Shown here: piece by piece, positions 42,583 through 51,489 of the stretch | How positions within the stretch are numbered: the first letter of the stretch is position 1 | Layout: every line of letters begins with the position of its first letter | NCBI RefSeq assembly: GCF_044810985.1 | Contig: NZ_CP085242.1 | Coordinates: 1,674,001 to 1,738,000 of the forward strand | Origin: Marinospirillum sp031581385 | Lineage (GTDB): Bacteria > Pseudomonadota > Gammaproteobacteria > Pseudomonadales > Halomonadaceae | Reading direction: 5' to 3' | DNA: 64,000 nt | Program-made: the position numbers and the translations under genes | The notes under the pieces: generated by a model | Database searches by the model: none | Told to the model about the DNA's origin: nothing | Seen by the model: only the letters and a program-made list of their open reading frames with translations

Positions 42583-44430
42583 ATGCTCAATCGCTATCCT
42601 CTCTGGAAAAACCTGCTGATCCTTTTGGTGATCGCCATCGGGGTTATCTACGCCCTGCCCAATCTCTTCCCTGAAGACCCTGCTGTTCAGGTAACAGGTT
42701 CACGCGGGGCCATTGAGGTGAGCGAAAGTCAGTTGCGAAAGGCTGAACAGGCTCTGGACTCCAGAAACATTCCGGTCAAGAACCTTGCTCTGGAAAACTC
42801 CACTCTGCTCTTGCGCTTCACTGATGGCGACCAGCAGTTGCGTGCCAGGGATGCCCTCCAGGAAGCCCTTGGGGAGGATTACGTGGTTGCCCTGAACCAG
42901 GCCGCAACCACGCCCGAATGGTTGAGATCCATGGGTGCCCGAGGCGTCAACCTGGGCCTGGATCTGCGCGGTGGGGTTCACTTCCTGATGGAAGTGGATA
43001 TGCAAGCTGCCGTAGAGCAACAACTGAAGGTGGCAGCCAGCGAGATTCGCAGCACCCTGCGCAAAGAACGTTTGCGCTTTCGCCAGGTGACCATCGAAGA
43101 AGGTCAAATCCAGGTGCGTATGGCTTCCAGCGACCTGCTGGATGAAGCCCAACGCCGCCTGCAAACCGACCTGGATGAATACCAGTACACCCAGGAGACC
43201 AGCGAAAACCTTCTGACCTTGAGCTTGTCCGAACAAGCCGTGCGTGAAATTGAAGACTATGCCGTGGATCAGAACCTGATTACGCTTCGCAACCGGGTCA
43301 ATGAACTGGGTGTTGCCGAGCCGCTGGTGCAACGCTCCGGTCGTGATCGCATTGTTGTGGAGTTGCCGGGGGTTCAGGATACGGCCGCAGCCAAACGGGT
43401 TCTGGGGGCCACGGCCAACCTGGAATTCCGCCTGGAAGCACGGCGCAATGCCGACCCACTGGAAGTGGAGGAGTTTCCATTCCGGGATCAGCCTGGGCGT
43501 ACTGCCGAGCTGGAAAGAGACCTGATCACCACAGGCAATAATGTTGCCAATGCCAGTGTCGGGTTTGATGAAAACAATAACCCCCAGGTCAATATTCGCC
43601 TGAACGGCCAGGGTGGTCGCCTGATGAGTCAGGCAACCCGCCCCAATGTCGGTCGTAGCATGGGGGTTCTCTTTATCGAACATAAAACCCGCACCAGCTA
43701 CGAGCGCAAGGATGGCGAGCGTGTTGAGGTGCGTGAACCCTACACTGAGCGCGGCATTATTTCCCTGGCCACCATTCAAAGCGAACTGGGTTCCAGTTTC
43801 CGCATTACCGGCATCGGTGATACCCAGGAAGCCTCGGAGCTGGCCTTGCTGTTACGTGCCGGCGCTCTGGCTGCCCCCATTTACTTTGTGGAAGAACGCA
43901 CCATCGGCCCCAGCCTGGGCGAGAAAAATATTGAACGCGGGATTATGTCAATCCAGATCGGTTTGGCTCTGGTGGTACTCTTTATGCTGGCCTGGTATCG
44001 CACCTTTGGTGTTTTTGCCTGTGTGGCCCTGGCCACCAACCTGGTGCTTCTGATTGCCTTACTGTCTGCCCTGGGTGCCACCCTGACCCTGCCGGGTATT
44101 GCCGGTATCGTGCTGACACTGGGTATGGCAGTGGATGCCAACGTCTTGATCAACGCGCGGATAAAAGAAGAAATTTATCATCGCGGCCTGTCACCCCAGA
44201 ATGCCATCCATACCGGTTATGAAAAGGCTTTCTCGACTATTCTGGATGCCAACATCACCACCTTCCTGGTCGCTATCATTCTTTTTTCAATCGGCACAGG
44301 GCCGGTTAAAGGCTTTGCAGTCACCCTGTCACTCGGGTTGCTGACGTCCATGTTTACTGCCATTGCGGTCACCCGCATGCAAGTCAACTGGGTATACGGT
44401 ACACGCCGTATCGAACGCCTTCCTCTTTAA
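42583..44430 (+). CDS. secD: Protein translocase subunit SecD
   Basis: A 615-residue inner-membrane RND-like protein that uses the proton gradient to pull secreted proteins through in late translocation. One N-terminal helix, a large periplasmic P1 domain with LDLRGGVHFLMEVD near residue 125, then five helices with GMAVDANVLINARIKEE, which holds the key Asp of the proton path. It begins 50 bases after the yajC terminator and is 15 bases from secF. Confidence 0.97.
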   Translation: MLNRYPLWKNLLILLVIAIGVIYALPNLFPEDPAVQVTGSRGAIEVSESQLRKAEQALDSRNIPVKNLALENSTLLLRFTDGDQQLRARDALQEALGEDYVVALNQAATTPEWLRSMGARGVNLGLDLRGGVHFLMEVDMQAAVEQQLKVAASEIRSTLRKERLRFRQVTIEEGQIQVRMASSDLLDEAQRRLQTDLDEYQYTQETSENLLTLSLSEQAVREIEDYAVDQNLITLRNRVNELGVAEPLVQRSGRDRIVVELPGVQDTAAAKRVLGATANLEFRLEARRNADPLEVEEFPFRDQPGRTAELERDLITTGNNVANASVGFDENNNPQVNIRLNGQGGRLMSQATRPNVGRSMGVLFIEHKTRTSYERKDGERVEVREPYTERGIISLATIQSELGSSFRITGIGDTQEASELALLLRAGALAAPIYFVEERTIGPSLGEKNIERGIMSIQIGLALVVLFMLAWYRTFGVFACVALATNLVLLIALLSALGATLTLPGIAGIVLTLGMAVDANVLINARIKEEIYHRGLSPQNAIHTGYEKAFSTILDANITTFLVAIILFSIGTGPVKGFAVTLSLGLLTSMFTAIAVTRMQVNWVYGTRRIERLPL

Positions 44431-44445
44431 GGTCAGGAGCAAAAG

Positions 44446-45372
44446 ATGTCCAAGTTGTTAAACATCAACATTGATTTCATGCGCGCCAGACGCCTGGCCT
44501 TCGCAATTTCTGCTGCTTTGCTGCTGATTTCGGTGGCCTCCCTGGCTATCCAGGGCTTGAAGCTGGGGCTGGATTTTACCGGGGGCACCCTGGTGGAGCT
44601 TCATTACCCCCAGGCCCCGCAATTGACCGAAGTGCGTGATCAGCTGGAAACAGCGGGTTATGAGAACTTTGTTGTGCAGAATTATGGCAGCTCGCAGGAT
44701 ATTCTGGTGCGCCTGAGCCAGGGCTTTTCACCCGAAGTGGGTGAAGAGGTTCGCAGTTTGCTGAGTTCCGATTCGGAAGCCATTGAACTGCGTCGTGCCG
44801 AATTTGTCGGTGCCCAGGTGGGGGAAGAACTGCGTGATCAGGGCGGTCTGGGTATGCTGGTCGCACTGGCTTGCGTGATGATCTATGTTGCCTTCCGGTT
44901 TCAGTACAAGTTTGCCCTGGGTTCGGTACTGGCGCTGGCTCATGACGTTGTCCTGCTGATGGGCTTTTTCTCCCTGTTCAGGATTGATTTTGATCTCACC
45001 GTCCTGGCAGCCCTGCTGGCAGTGGTGGGCTACTCACTCAACGATACCATCGTGGTGTATGACCGCATCCGGGAAAACTTCCGTACAGTGCGTGAAGGGG
45101 GTCCCAAGGATTTGATCAACCTGTCCATCAACCAGACACTGATCCGCACCACGATTACCAGTCTGACCACCCTGCTGGTTCTCTTTTCACTGCTGATCTT
45201 TGGTGGTGAGATGATTCACAACTTTGCTCTGGCTCTGATCGTGGGGGTTCTGGTGGGCACCTATTCATCCATCTATGTTGCAGGGACCCTGCTGCTGAAC
45301 CTGAAAATCAGCCGTGACGACCTGGCACTACCGGTCAAGGAAGGCGTCGTGGAAGAGGACGGACGCCCCTAA
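44446..45372 (+). CDS. secF: Protein translocase subunit SecF
   Basis: A 308-residue partner of SecD with six membrane helices. Family motifs are GLKLGLDFTGGTLVEL near residue 40 and the helix 4 region VVGYSLNDTIVVYDRIRENFR with its charged residues for proton transfer. AGGAG lies seven bases before the ATG. The 3' end overlaps the convergent TPR protein gene by four bases. Normal length for the family. Confidence 0.97.
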   Translation: MSKLLNINIDFMRARRLAFAISAALLLISVASLAIQGLKLGLDFTGGTLVELHYPQAPQLTEVRDQLETAGYENFVVQNYGSSQDILVRLSQGFSPEVGEEVRSLLSSDSEAIELRRAEFVGAQVGEELRDQGGLGMLVALACVMIYVAFRFQYKFALGSVLALAHDVVLLMGFFSLFRIDFDLTVLAALLAVVGYSLNDTIVVYDRIRENFRTVREGGPKDLINLSINQTLIRTTITSLTTLLVLFSLLIFGGEMIHNFALALIVGVLVGTYSSIYVAGTLLLNLKISRDDLALPVKEGVVEEDGRP

Positions 45373-46571
45373 AGGGCGTCCAGATAATTGATCCACTGCT
45401 GAGCTGCGGTAGCCTTGCTGGTTTCCAGCAGCTCTTCCAGCAATGCTCTGGCCTTTTCATAGTTCTGCAACTCAATATGCGCATTGGCCATCAATAACTC
45501 CACTTCGGCCAGGGCTTCGCCTTCCAGACGAGGCTTTAACTGGGTCCAGGCCTGGATGGCTTCTTCCCAGTTGCCCTGGCTGAAATGCCAATCGGCCAGA
45601 CGCCGCCAGTCCTCTTCACTTTGCGAAGCTTCAGCCAGACGCAGCAGTGCCGCAGCAGTCGGCTGGGGCTGGGCCGTCTGTAACCAGGCCTGTGCAGCCA
45701 GACGCAAGCGCTCAATTTGCTTCTGTTGCGGATTCTCTTCCAGAAGCTGTTCAAATACCTTGGCCGCTCTGAGTGGCTGACCGGCATTGACCAGCTCACG
45801 CCCCAAGGCTTCCTGCTGTCGGCTGCTTAAATAGCCCCGACGTTGCGCCAGCTCCTGGGTCACCAGGGCTTCTTCGGGCTGTTCAGCCAGTTTTTGCAGT
45901 TGTGCCAGTTGGTTCCAGAGACGTGGTCTTTCCGGGTTGACTTCCAGCCTTTTAGCCTGGTGTTCGGCTGCTTGCGGCCATTTTTCCAGATGCTGATAAA
46001 TGGCAACCGCCAGTGCCCGCCAGGAATCAGAGGGGTCACTCTTCAGCTCCAAGGCGGTCACTACCCAGGGTTCAGCCTGTTGCCATTGCTCCAGCTGGGC
46101 CAGAAGTGCTGAGCGCAGGTAGTGGGCCTGAGCGCCGGGTTCTTCTTCATCCTGCCACCAGACTTCTAACTGATTCAAGGCTTCGGCATACTCACCCTGG
46201 CTGGTCAGTACCTGCATCAGTAGCCAGCGAAGGGCCTGCAGGGTTTGTTGATCCAGATCTCCGGCAAGACTAAGCGCATCCTCCAGAATTTTGCTGGCGG
46301 CTTCCAGGTCACCTTTTTGCTGATAAGCCTGAGCCAGCACCCTGGCAACAAAAGCACGCACAAAAACCTGCTGCTCATCACTGCCGCGCGGGTTTTCATA
46401 AAGAGGATGACCAAGCTCAAAGACCTGATCCAATTGCTGTTCATGCAGGGCATCACCCAGGTTGGTGAGTTCTTCATATTGGCGGGGGGTCAGTTCAGGA
46501 GGCTGGGCCTGAAGTGAAGAAATCATGATCAGGCCTGCCAGACCCAACGCCCAATGTCGTCTTGGTTTCAT
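45369..46571 (-). CDS. Exported TPR protein of the TonB2 operon
   Basis: A 400-residue protein with a signal peptide ending near residue 22 (SLQAQ) and a chain of degenerate tetratricopeptide repeats over the rest, Glu/Leu/Gln-rich helices of about 34 residues. A TPR protein in this position closes the TonB2 operon in Vibrio and Shewanella-type clusters, where its role is not well known. The start overlaps the tonB stop by four bases. It is the last gene of the six-gene unit. Confidence 0.88.
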   Translation of the reverse strand: MKPRRHWALGLAGLIMISSLQAQPPELTPRQYEELTNLGDALHEQQLDQVFELGHPLYENPRGSDEQQVFVRAFVARVLAQAYQQKGDLEAASKILEDALSLAGDLDQQTLQALRWLLMQVLTSQGEYAEALNQLEVWWQDEEEPGAQAHYLRSALLAQLEQWQQAEPWVVTALELKSDPSDSWRALAVAIYQHLEKWPQAAEHQAKRLEVNPERPRLWNQLAQLQKLAEQPEEALVTQELAQRRGYLSSRQQEALGRELVNAGQPLRAAKVFEQLLEENPQQKQIERLRLAAQAWLQTAQPQPTAAALLRLAEASQSEEDWRRLADWHFSQGNWEEAIQAWTQLKPRLEGEALAEVELLMANAHIELQNYEKARALLEELLETSKATAAQQWINYLDAL

Positions 46572-47206
46572 CCACTGCCCTCCAGCCGAAACTCCAATCG
46601 CTGCCTGAGTTGTGCCCCTGTACGGCCCAGTTCGTCACTGGCAAAGCGCCAACGCGCTATGGCCCGACGGGCTGCCCGGTCAAATACGCCCTCCGGTTGT
46701 GCAGCCACCACCCGAATGGTTTCAGGCTGCACCCGCCCCTGGGAATCCACTTCAAAAACCAGTTCCACCCAGCCTTCCAGACGTCGGGCCAGTGCCCGGC
46801 GCGGATATTGCGGTTGCACGCGATGCACCGGGGCGGCACTCACCTGAGTCAGATTGGAGTCCAGTTCCGGAAAGTCGCCGGAGCCCATATCCATATTCAG
46901 GTCAGGCAGCGGATTTTCAATAACAAAGTCCGAGTCTAACGCAGACACGGGCGTAGAAGAAGCTTGAACCTCACTGCTGGCTTGTGCCTGGGTTGGCTCG
47001 GGAGGGGGTGGCGGCGGTGGTGGCTGCAGCTTTTCCACTTCCGGTTCAGGCTCTACCTGGGCCCAGTGGAGTGAAACCCGTTCGGGTCTGGCTCTGGCAT
47101 CCCCTTCCGGGGATTGAATAACCCAGCCCAACCCCAGAAAAAAAGCCAGCACCCCGGCAAAAGCCAGGGGCACGGCCAGGAATTGCTGCATAAGCACCTT
47201 GTTCAT
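46568..47206 (-). CDS. tonB: TonB2-type energy transducer
   Basis: A 212-residue TonB protein that carries proton-motive energy to outer-membrane receptors. It has an N-terminal membrane helix (about residues 11-31), a Pro-rich spacer with eight consecutive Pro near residue 62, and a C-terminal TonB domain starting with PVHRVQPQYPRRALARRLEGWV. The short spacer and lack of the long Lys-Pro repeat match the TonB2 class. It overlaps exbD and the TPR gene at both ends. Confidence 0.93.
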   Translation of the reverse strand: MNKVLMQQFLAVPLAFAGVLAFFLGLGWVIQSPEGDARARPERVSLHWAQVEPEPEVEKLQPPPPPPPPEPTQAQASSEVQASSTPVSALDSDFVIENPLPDLNMDMGSGDFPELDSNLTQVSAAPVHRVQPQYPRRALARRLEGWVELVFEVDSQGRVQPETIRVVAAQPEGVFDRAARRAIARWRFASDELGRTGAQLRQRLEFRLEGSG

Positions 47207-47607
47207 GGTTGCGCAGCCAGGGACATACGCTCAATTCCAGCCTGGCGCAGCCTGTCCATCACCTCAACCAGTCGACCTGAGCGTGCTTCCTTATCGGCTT
47301 GAATCACCACGCTGGAATTGGGGCGCTCAGCCTGCAGACGTGCAACCGTCGGACCCAGAGCCGCCAAAGCCAGGGGTTCACGATCAACCCAGACTTCCCC
47401 CTCAGGATTAATAGCAATCAGAATGCTGGCCTGGGACTGAACCTCAGCCGTGGCTGCCTGGGGTGGATCAACATCAATGCCACTTTCACGCACAAAAGAG
47501 GTGGTGACGATAAAAAAGATCAACAGGATAAACACCACATCAATCATGGGGGTCAGATTGACTTCGGTATCATCCTGCTCCTGACTGAGCAGGCGGGAAC
47601 GGCGCAT
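47203..47607 (-). CDS. exbD: Biopolymer transport protein ExbD
   Basis: A 134-residue protein with one N-terminal membrane helix (about residues 18-40) holding the essential Asp in TPMIDVVFILLIFFIVTT, followed by a periplasmic domain. It is part of the ExbB-ExbD motor that uses the proton gradient to energise TonB. It stands three bases after exbB and overlaps the tonB start by four bases. The EDDTEVNLTPMIDVVF opening is typical of the ExbD2/TolR branch. Confidence 0.95.
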   Translation of the reverse strand: MRRSRLLSQEQDDTEVNLTPMIDVVFILLIFFIVTTSFVRESGIDVDPPQAATAEVQSQASILIAINPEGEVWVDREPLALAALGPTVARLQAERPNSSVVIQADKEARSGRLVEVMDRLRQAGIERMSLAAQP

Positions 47608-47610
47608 TTC

Positions 47611-48114
47611 TTACTCCTGCGAGTTGTTTTGCTGTAGGGAGCGACGCACTTTGCGCTGCCAGAGGCTGAGAAAGAACATACCCGGAAGCACCACTGCCAT
47701 ACTGGCAAAAGTCGGCAGGATGGCACGGGCAATCCCGGAAGCCAACTGACGGGGATCGGCTGAGGAGCCCAGACTGAGTCCATCAAAAACCAGCACCATG
47801 CCGGTTACGGTTCCCGTAAGCCCCAGCAGAGGGGTGATCATGATCAGTGCCTTCAACAAGGGCAAACCGGTTTCCATTCGGTTCAGGGCGCGCAGATATT
47901 CAGCTTTGACCACCAGGGCTTCCCGCTCACCCGGCTGCGGCCCTCTTCTCGCAGGCAAGGTTTTCCAGGTCAGCCAACGCCAGAGGGTCAGGTAAAGAAG
48001 GATGGCTGCCACCAGAAAAATCACCCACATAATCATTCCGCCCTGGGACATCAGGGCATCCAGTGCGCGATAGGCACTCCAGGGCAACCAGGCCGCCAGC
48101 CAATCCATCATCAC
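47611..48114 (-). CDS. exbB: ExbB/TolQ-type proton channel protein (ExbB2)
   Basis: A 167-residue MotA/TolQ/ExbB protein with three membrane helices (about residues 28-48, 90-112 and 128-150). The motif LIMITPLLGLTGTVTGMVLVFDGL and the last helix AILPTFASMAVVLPGMFFLS are the conserved channel part. It pairs with ExbD and is the shorter of two ExbB-like proteins in the operon. Its start overlaps the ttpC-like gene by four bases. Confidence 0.95.
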   Translation of the reverse strand: MMMDWLAAWLPWSAYRALDALMSQGGMIMWVIFLVAAILLYLTLWRWLTWKTLPARRGPQPGEREALVVKAEYLRALNRMETGLPLLKALIMITPLLGLTGTVTGMVLVFDGLSLGSSADPRQLASGIARAILPTFASMAVVLPGMFFLSLWQRKVRRSLQQNNSQE

Positions 48115-49466
48115 GACCTCTGTAGAGTTTGGCTGCCCAGGCGACTGGCCAGCCAGGCCGAGGTTTCCGCTTCCAGGGTCCGTGCCAGATGCCGGGAGCG
48201 CCCCTGGAGCAGCAGGTGCGCCAGCAATAAAGGCACAGCCGTCACCAGCCCCAGTACGGTGGTCATCAGAGCCTGGGAAATGCCCGAAGCCATCATGGAA
48301 GGATCACCGGTGCCAAACAGGGTGATGGCCTGAAAGGTGGCAATCATCCCGGTAACCGTGCCCAGAAGGCCCAGCAGCGGCGCCATGGCCGCCAGGAGTT
48401 TCACCCAGGAAAGACCCCGCTCAAGACCTGCGGCTTCGCGCAGTAGCAGCTCATCCATTCGTGCCTCCAGTGCCTCGGGATGGGTGGAAGCACTCACGGT
48501 TTCCCGCCGCAAACCGGCCAGAACACGCCCCAGGGAGTTACTGGCCTGAGGCTCGTCAAGCTGTTGCAACTGGCGTTTGACGCGTTGATTTTCAGCCAGC
48601 AGGCGTAGCGATTGCACCAGAGCCACCAGCAAGCCCAGGCCACCGAGGAAAATAATCAGATAACCGACATAGCCGCCCTGCTGTATGCGCTCCAGCAAAT
48701 CGGGCTGGTGACTGTAAAGACGCAGAGTCTGGCCTCGTGCCGGGTCCAGGGTAACCTCATCCTGGTTGCCACTGACAAAAGCTTTTGCTTGTTGCTGAGC
48801 CTCCCGGGGTTGGCGTGACCAGAGAACCGCCGGTTGACCGGATTCAAAGCGCAAAAGGCCCTGCTCATTCAGCAATTGAATATCACCCAGTCTCACCACT
48901 GAACCCTTTTGCTGACGGCCTTCAGCATCCACCCAGTTTGCAGGGAAACGGACCACCTGAGCGGAAGCCAGCCAGGTTTGTTGCAGGCCCTGCCAGAGCT
49001 CTTCCAATGCCTGAATGCTGGGCACGCCCTGGTCTTGATCGGGGCGAAAGACATCCAGAAGCCGGGGCTTTTGCTGGGTAATCAAAGCATCACTCAGGAG
49101 ACCATAGAGGCTGCTTTTTTCATCTTCATAAACAGAAAAAACCTCGCCCAGTGAGGCTGAGCGCCGTTGCAGGCGTTCCTGCATTTCCTGCAACTCTTCT
49201 TCAAGTTGCAACTGTTGTGCTTCCAGCTGTTCGCGCCGGGCCTCGGCATCAGCCAGTGTCTTTCTGGCCTCCGACAGGGCCTGAGCCTGGGTGTCTCTGG
49301 CTTCCTGACGGAGTTGCAAACGGGCCTCTTCGGCCAACTGGCGCTCCAGGCCTGCATCCCGGGTTTCCAACAACAAATCTTGCCAGTAATCCTCTGGCAG
49401 GCGTTGTTCAGCCAGCAGGGGCAAACACACACCAAGCAGCAGCAGAGGAAGAAGTCTCGAGATCAT
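48111..49466 (-). CDS. TtpC-type MotA/TolQ/ExbB protein
   Basis: A 451-residue protein with a signal peptide (residues 1-19), a periplasmic coiled coil (about 35-105, rich in Arg, Glu, Gln), a middle periplasmic domain, and a C-terminal ExbB-like part with three helices (about 265-285, 360-385 and 400-425) including MAPLLGLLGTVTGMIATF. This is the plan of TtpC, which in Vibrio is needed by TonB2 for iron siderophore uptake. It overlaps its neighbours by four bases on both sides. Confidence 0.9.
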   Translation of the reverse strand: MISRLLPLLLLGVCLPLLAEQRLPEDYWQDLLLETRDAGLERQLAEEARLQLRQEARDTQAQALSEARKTLADAEARREQLEAQQLQLEEELQEMQERLQRRSASLGEVFSVYEDEKSSLYGLLSDALITQQKPRLLDVFRPDQDQGVPSIQALEELWQGLQQTWLASAQVVRFPANWVDAEGRQQKGSVVRLGDIQLLNEQGLLRFESGQPAVLWSRQPREAQQQAKAFVSGNQDEVTLDPARGQTLRLYSHQPDLLERIQQGGYVGYLIIFLGGLGLLVALVQSLRLLAENQRVKRQLQQLDEPQASNSLGRVLAGLRRETVSASTHPEALEARMDELLLREAAGLERGLSWVKLLAAMAPLLGLLGTVTGMIATFQAITLFGTGDPSMMASGISQALMTTVLGLVTAVPLLLAHLLLQGRSRHLARTLEAETSAWLASRLGSQTLQRS

Positions 49467-50254
49467 GATTTTTCCTCTTCAGCCTGACGCAAAGGAATGG
49501 AAAGCGGCAAGCTAAGCAGTTCCGGCAGGCCGCGCTCATCCGCCAATTCCAGGCCTTTGGCCACTTCGGCACGTTGACGGGAAGTCAGGGGCAGCCACTT
49601 TTCTTCGGCAGCCTGCCAGACCCCGGCGCGCTCTTGATCTTCGGAAAGATAATAAAGTCCTATGCGACCCAGGCGCAGCAGGCTGACCCTTTCTTCTTCA
49701 CGATCAACGGCCACCTGGATAAATTCTCGATGACGGCTCAACTGGCGGCCCTGACTGACTTCACTGCGATAAGTGGCCAGCAGTTGGCGGAGCTTTTCGG
49801 CATGGCTGACATCCACACGCGGTAACAATTCCTGCAAATCAGACACTTTTTGCAAGCGTTCTTTTTTGCGAAACGGCAGGTCGTGACGAATAAAACCCTC
49901 CAGACGTGTCAGCATCAGCTGCATCAGGGGTTCCAGTTCTTCACGGGTGGTGTCCAGACTCTTCAGCTGCTTCTCAAGCTTATCAATCTGTGCTGTCAGG
50001 TTGCTGTTCCACTCGGCAAGACGACGGTTATGGGCTTGCAATACCAGGGTTTCACGCCTGACCTGTCGCCAGGCCTGGAAGTCTGCCTGTCGCTGGGCAT
50101 CCAGGTCTTCCACCTGCTTTTGAATGGCCCTGGCTGATTCCTGGGTGGATTTCTCCACTTGCCGGGCTTCCTGGCTGCTTGTCGAACCGCTGGCCAGAGT
50201 GGGCAATGCAATCAGGAGGGTAAGAGCAACAGAAGAAAAAGTGAGGGGTTTCAT
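49463..50254 (-). CDS. DUF3450 periplasmic coiled-coil protein
   Basis: A 263-residue protein with a signal peptide (about residues 1-22) and a coiled coil from about 25 to 105, followed by a conserved part with FIRHDLPFRKKERLQKVSDLQ and a late GLYYLSEDQERAGVW. This matches DUF3450, found as the first gene of TonB2/TtpC operons. Its role is unproven; the position suggests a link between TtpC and the envelope. Its start is 17 bases past the futA terminator, leaving little space for a promoter. Confidence 0.9.
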   Translation of the reverse strand: MKPLTFSSVALTLLIALPTLASGSTSSQEARQVEKSTQESARAIQKQVEDLDAQRQADFQAWRQVRRETLVLQAHNRRLAEWNSNLTAQIDKLEKQLKSLDTTREELEPLMQLMLTRLEGFIRHDLPFRKKERLQKVSDLQELLPRVDVSHAEKLRQLLATYRSEVSQGRQLSRHREFIQVAVDREEERVSLLRLGRIGLYYLSEDQERAGVWQAAEEKWLPLTSRQRAEVAKGLELADERGLPELLSLPLSIPLRQAEEEKS

Positions 50255-50271
50255 CAGCTATCCATCAATAA

Positions 50272-50304
50272 AACCCGGCCTTGAATGGGGCTCAAGGCCG
50301 GGTT
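50272..50304 (-). terminator. Strong hairpin between futA and the TonB2 operon
   Basis: Perfect 13-base-pair stem AACCCGGCCTTGA/TCAAGGCCGGGTT with a seven-base loop; only four T residues follow on the minus strand. It fills most of the 58-base spacer, so it should terminate or attenuate futA transcripts before the TonB2 genes. Confidence 0.82.
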
Positions 50305-50312
50305 GAATTACT

Positions 50313-51311
50313 TTAAATCAAACCGGCACGACGCAGTAGCTGCAAAGTGCCTTCCAGATCTTCCAGTTGATCCAGGTCAATTTCAGGGCTGGCTTTGACG
50401 GCATCCGAATAAGACTCGGTGTGCTGATTCTGAATAACACCGTCAATGACCGGATACTCGTTCACTTCCAGAGCAAAGTACTGTTGTGCTGCCGGTGAAA
50501 TCAGGAAACGCACAAATTCGCGGGCTGCTTCCTGATTATCACTGGCCTTGAGAATACCCACACCCGCCACATTCATCAGGTTACCGATATCGCCTGCCTT
50601 GAAGAAGGTTTGATCGGCGGGGAAATCAGGATCTGTTTTGGTGAAGCGTGGCAGGTAATAGTTGTTGACCAGGCCGTAATCAATTTCACCATCAGCAACG
50701 CCTTGAACCTGAGTGGAGTTGTTGCGGAATTCTTTGGCGCCATTGGCTTTCATGGCTTCCAGCCATTCCAGGGTACGCTCGTCACCGTATTCAACCCGCA
50801 TGGCGGTCACAAAGGATTGGAAAGAACCATTGGTGGGCGCCCAGCCCACCCGGCCTTGGTATTCATCATTGCTCAGATCAAAAACACTTTCCGGGTGACC
50901 TTCGCTGGTAGTACGCTCAGGCGAGTAAACAAACAGCCTGGCACGACCTGTGGTGGCCAACCAGTTGCCGGAAACACTCTTGTAGATACCGGGCAGGTCT
51001 TCATAAATGGCTTCCGGCAATTCAGCCAGCAGGCCTGCCTTGCTGACTGCACCCATGGCACCCGCATCCTGCCCCCAATAGAGATCGGCAGGCGTGCGCT
51101 GGCCTTCTTCCTGCAGAAGAACTGCCAGCTGGGCTGTGCCGCCATAACGGACTTCGACGTTGATGCCGGTTGACTCTTCAAACTGGTTGATAATCGGCTG
51201 AACCATGGATTCGCCGCGACCGGAATAAAGAGTCAGAGTCGTGGCAGAAACAGCGGGGGCCGCCAACATGGCACCGGCCAAAGCCAGGGGAGCAAAAAGT
51301 TTCTTGGACAT
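50313..51311 (-). CDS. Periplasmic iron(III)-binding protein (FutA/FbpA-like)
   Basis: A 332-residue substrate-binding protein of the ferric-iron ABC importer class. A signal peptide ends near residue 23 (AVSA); TLTLYSGRGESMVQPIINQFEESTGI follows, then ADLYWGQDAGAMG, and the paired Tyr ligands in LVNNYYLPRF near residue 218. The permease and ATPase genes expected for such a protein are not adjacent; a TonB2 operon is downstream instead. A Fur box lies before the gene, supporting iron control. Confidence 0.93.
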   Translation of the reverse strand: MSKKLFAPLALAGAMLAAPAVSATTLTLYSGRGESMVQPIINQFEESTGINVEVRYGGTAQLAVLLQEEGQRTPADLYWGQDAGAMGAVSKAGLLAELPEAIYEDLPGIYKSVSGNWLATTGRARLFVYSPERTTSEGHPESVFDLSNDEYQGRVGWAPTNGSFQSFVTAMRVEYGDERTLEWLEAMKANGAKEFRNNSTQVQGVADGEIDYGLVNNYYLPRFTKTDPDFPADQTFFKAGDIGNLMNVAGVGILKASDNQEAAREFVRFLISPAAQQYFALEVNEYPVIDGVIQNQHTESYSDAVKASPEIDLDQLEDLEGTLQLLRRAGLI

Positions 51312-51379
51312 GCTGAATTCCTCTGAAAGAGATCACAAATGGGTTGAGAAGGCCAAGATTATCAAAAGCCTTTCAGCCT

Positions 51380-51398
51380 GTAAATGATAATTACAATC
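51380..51398 (-). promoter_or_regulatory. Fur box upstream of futA
   Basis: The 19 bases GTAAATGATAATTACAATC match 14 of 19 of the Fur consensus GATAATGATAATCATTATC, with an intact ATGATAAT core. The site is about 70 bases upstream of the futA ATG. A -10-like GATAAT lies downstream of it, so bound Fur would block RNA polymerase. Confidence 0.75.
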
Positions 51399-51436
51399 AG
51401 TTGTACTTGCATTGAAAATATCCCACCCCAGAAACC

Positions 51437-51475
51437 AAAAAACCCGACCCACCTGTACAGTGAATCGGGTTTTTT
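51437..51475 (-). terminator. Rho-independent terminator of the suhB-like gene
   Basis: Eleven-base-pair stem AAAAAACCCGA/TCGGGTTTTTT with a 17-base loop that can fold further; six T residues follow on the minus strand, just after the stop of the suhB-like gene. Confidence 0.82.
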
Positions 51476-51489
51476 CAGGCGACCGCAGC

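Noticed and set aside
42700..43779. 359-codon frame antisense to secD
   Set aside because: Shadow of secD; no motif recognised.
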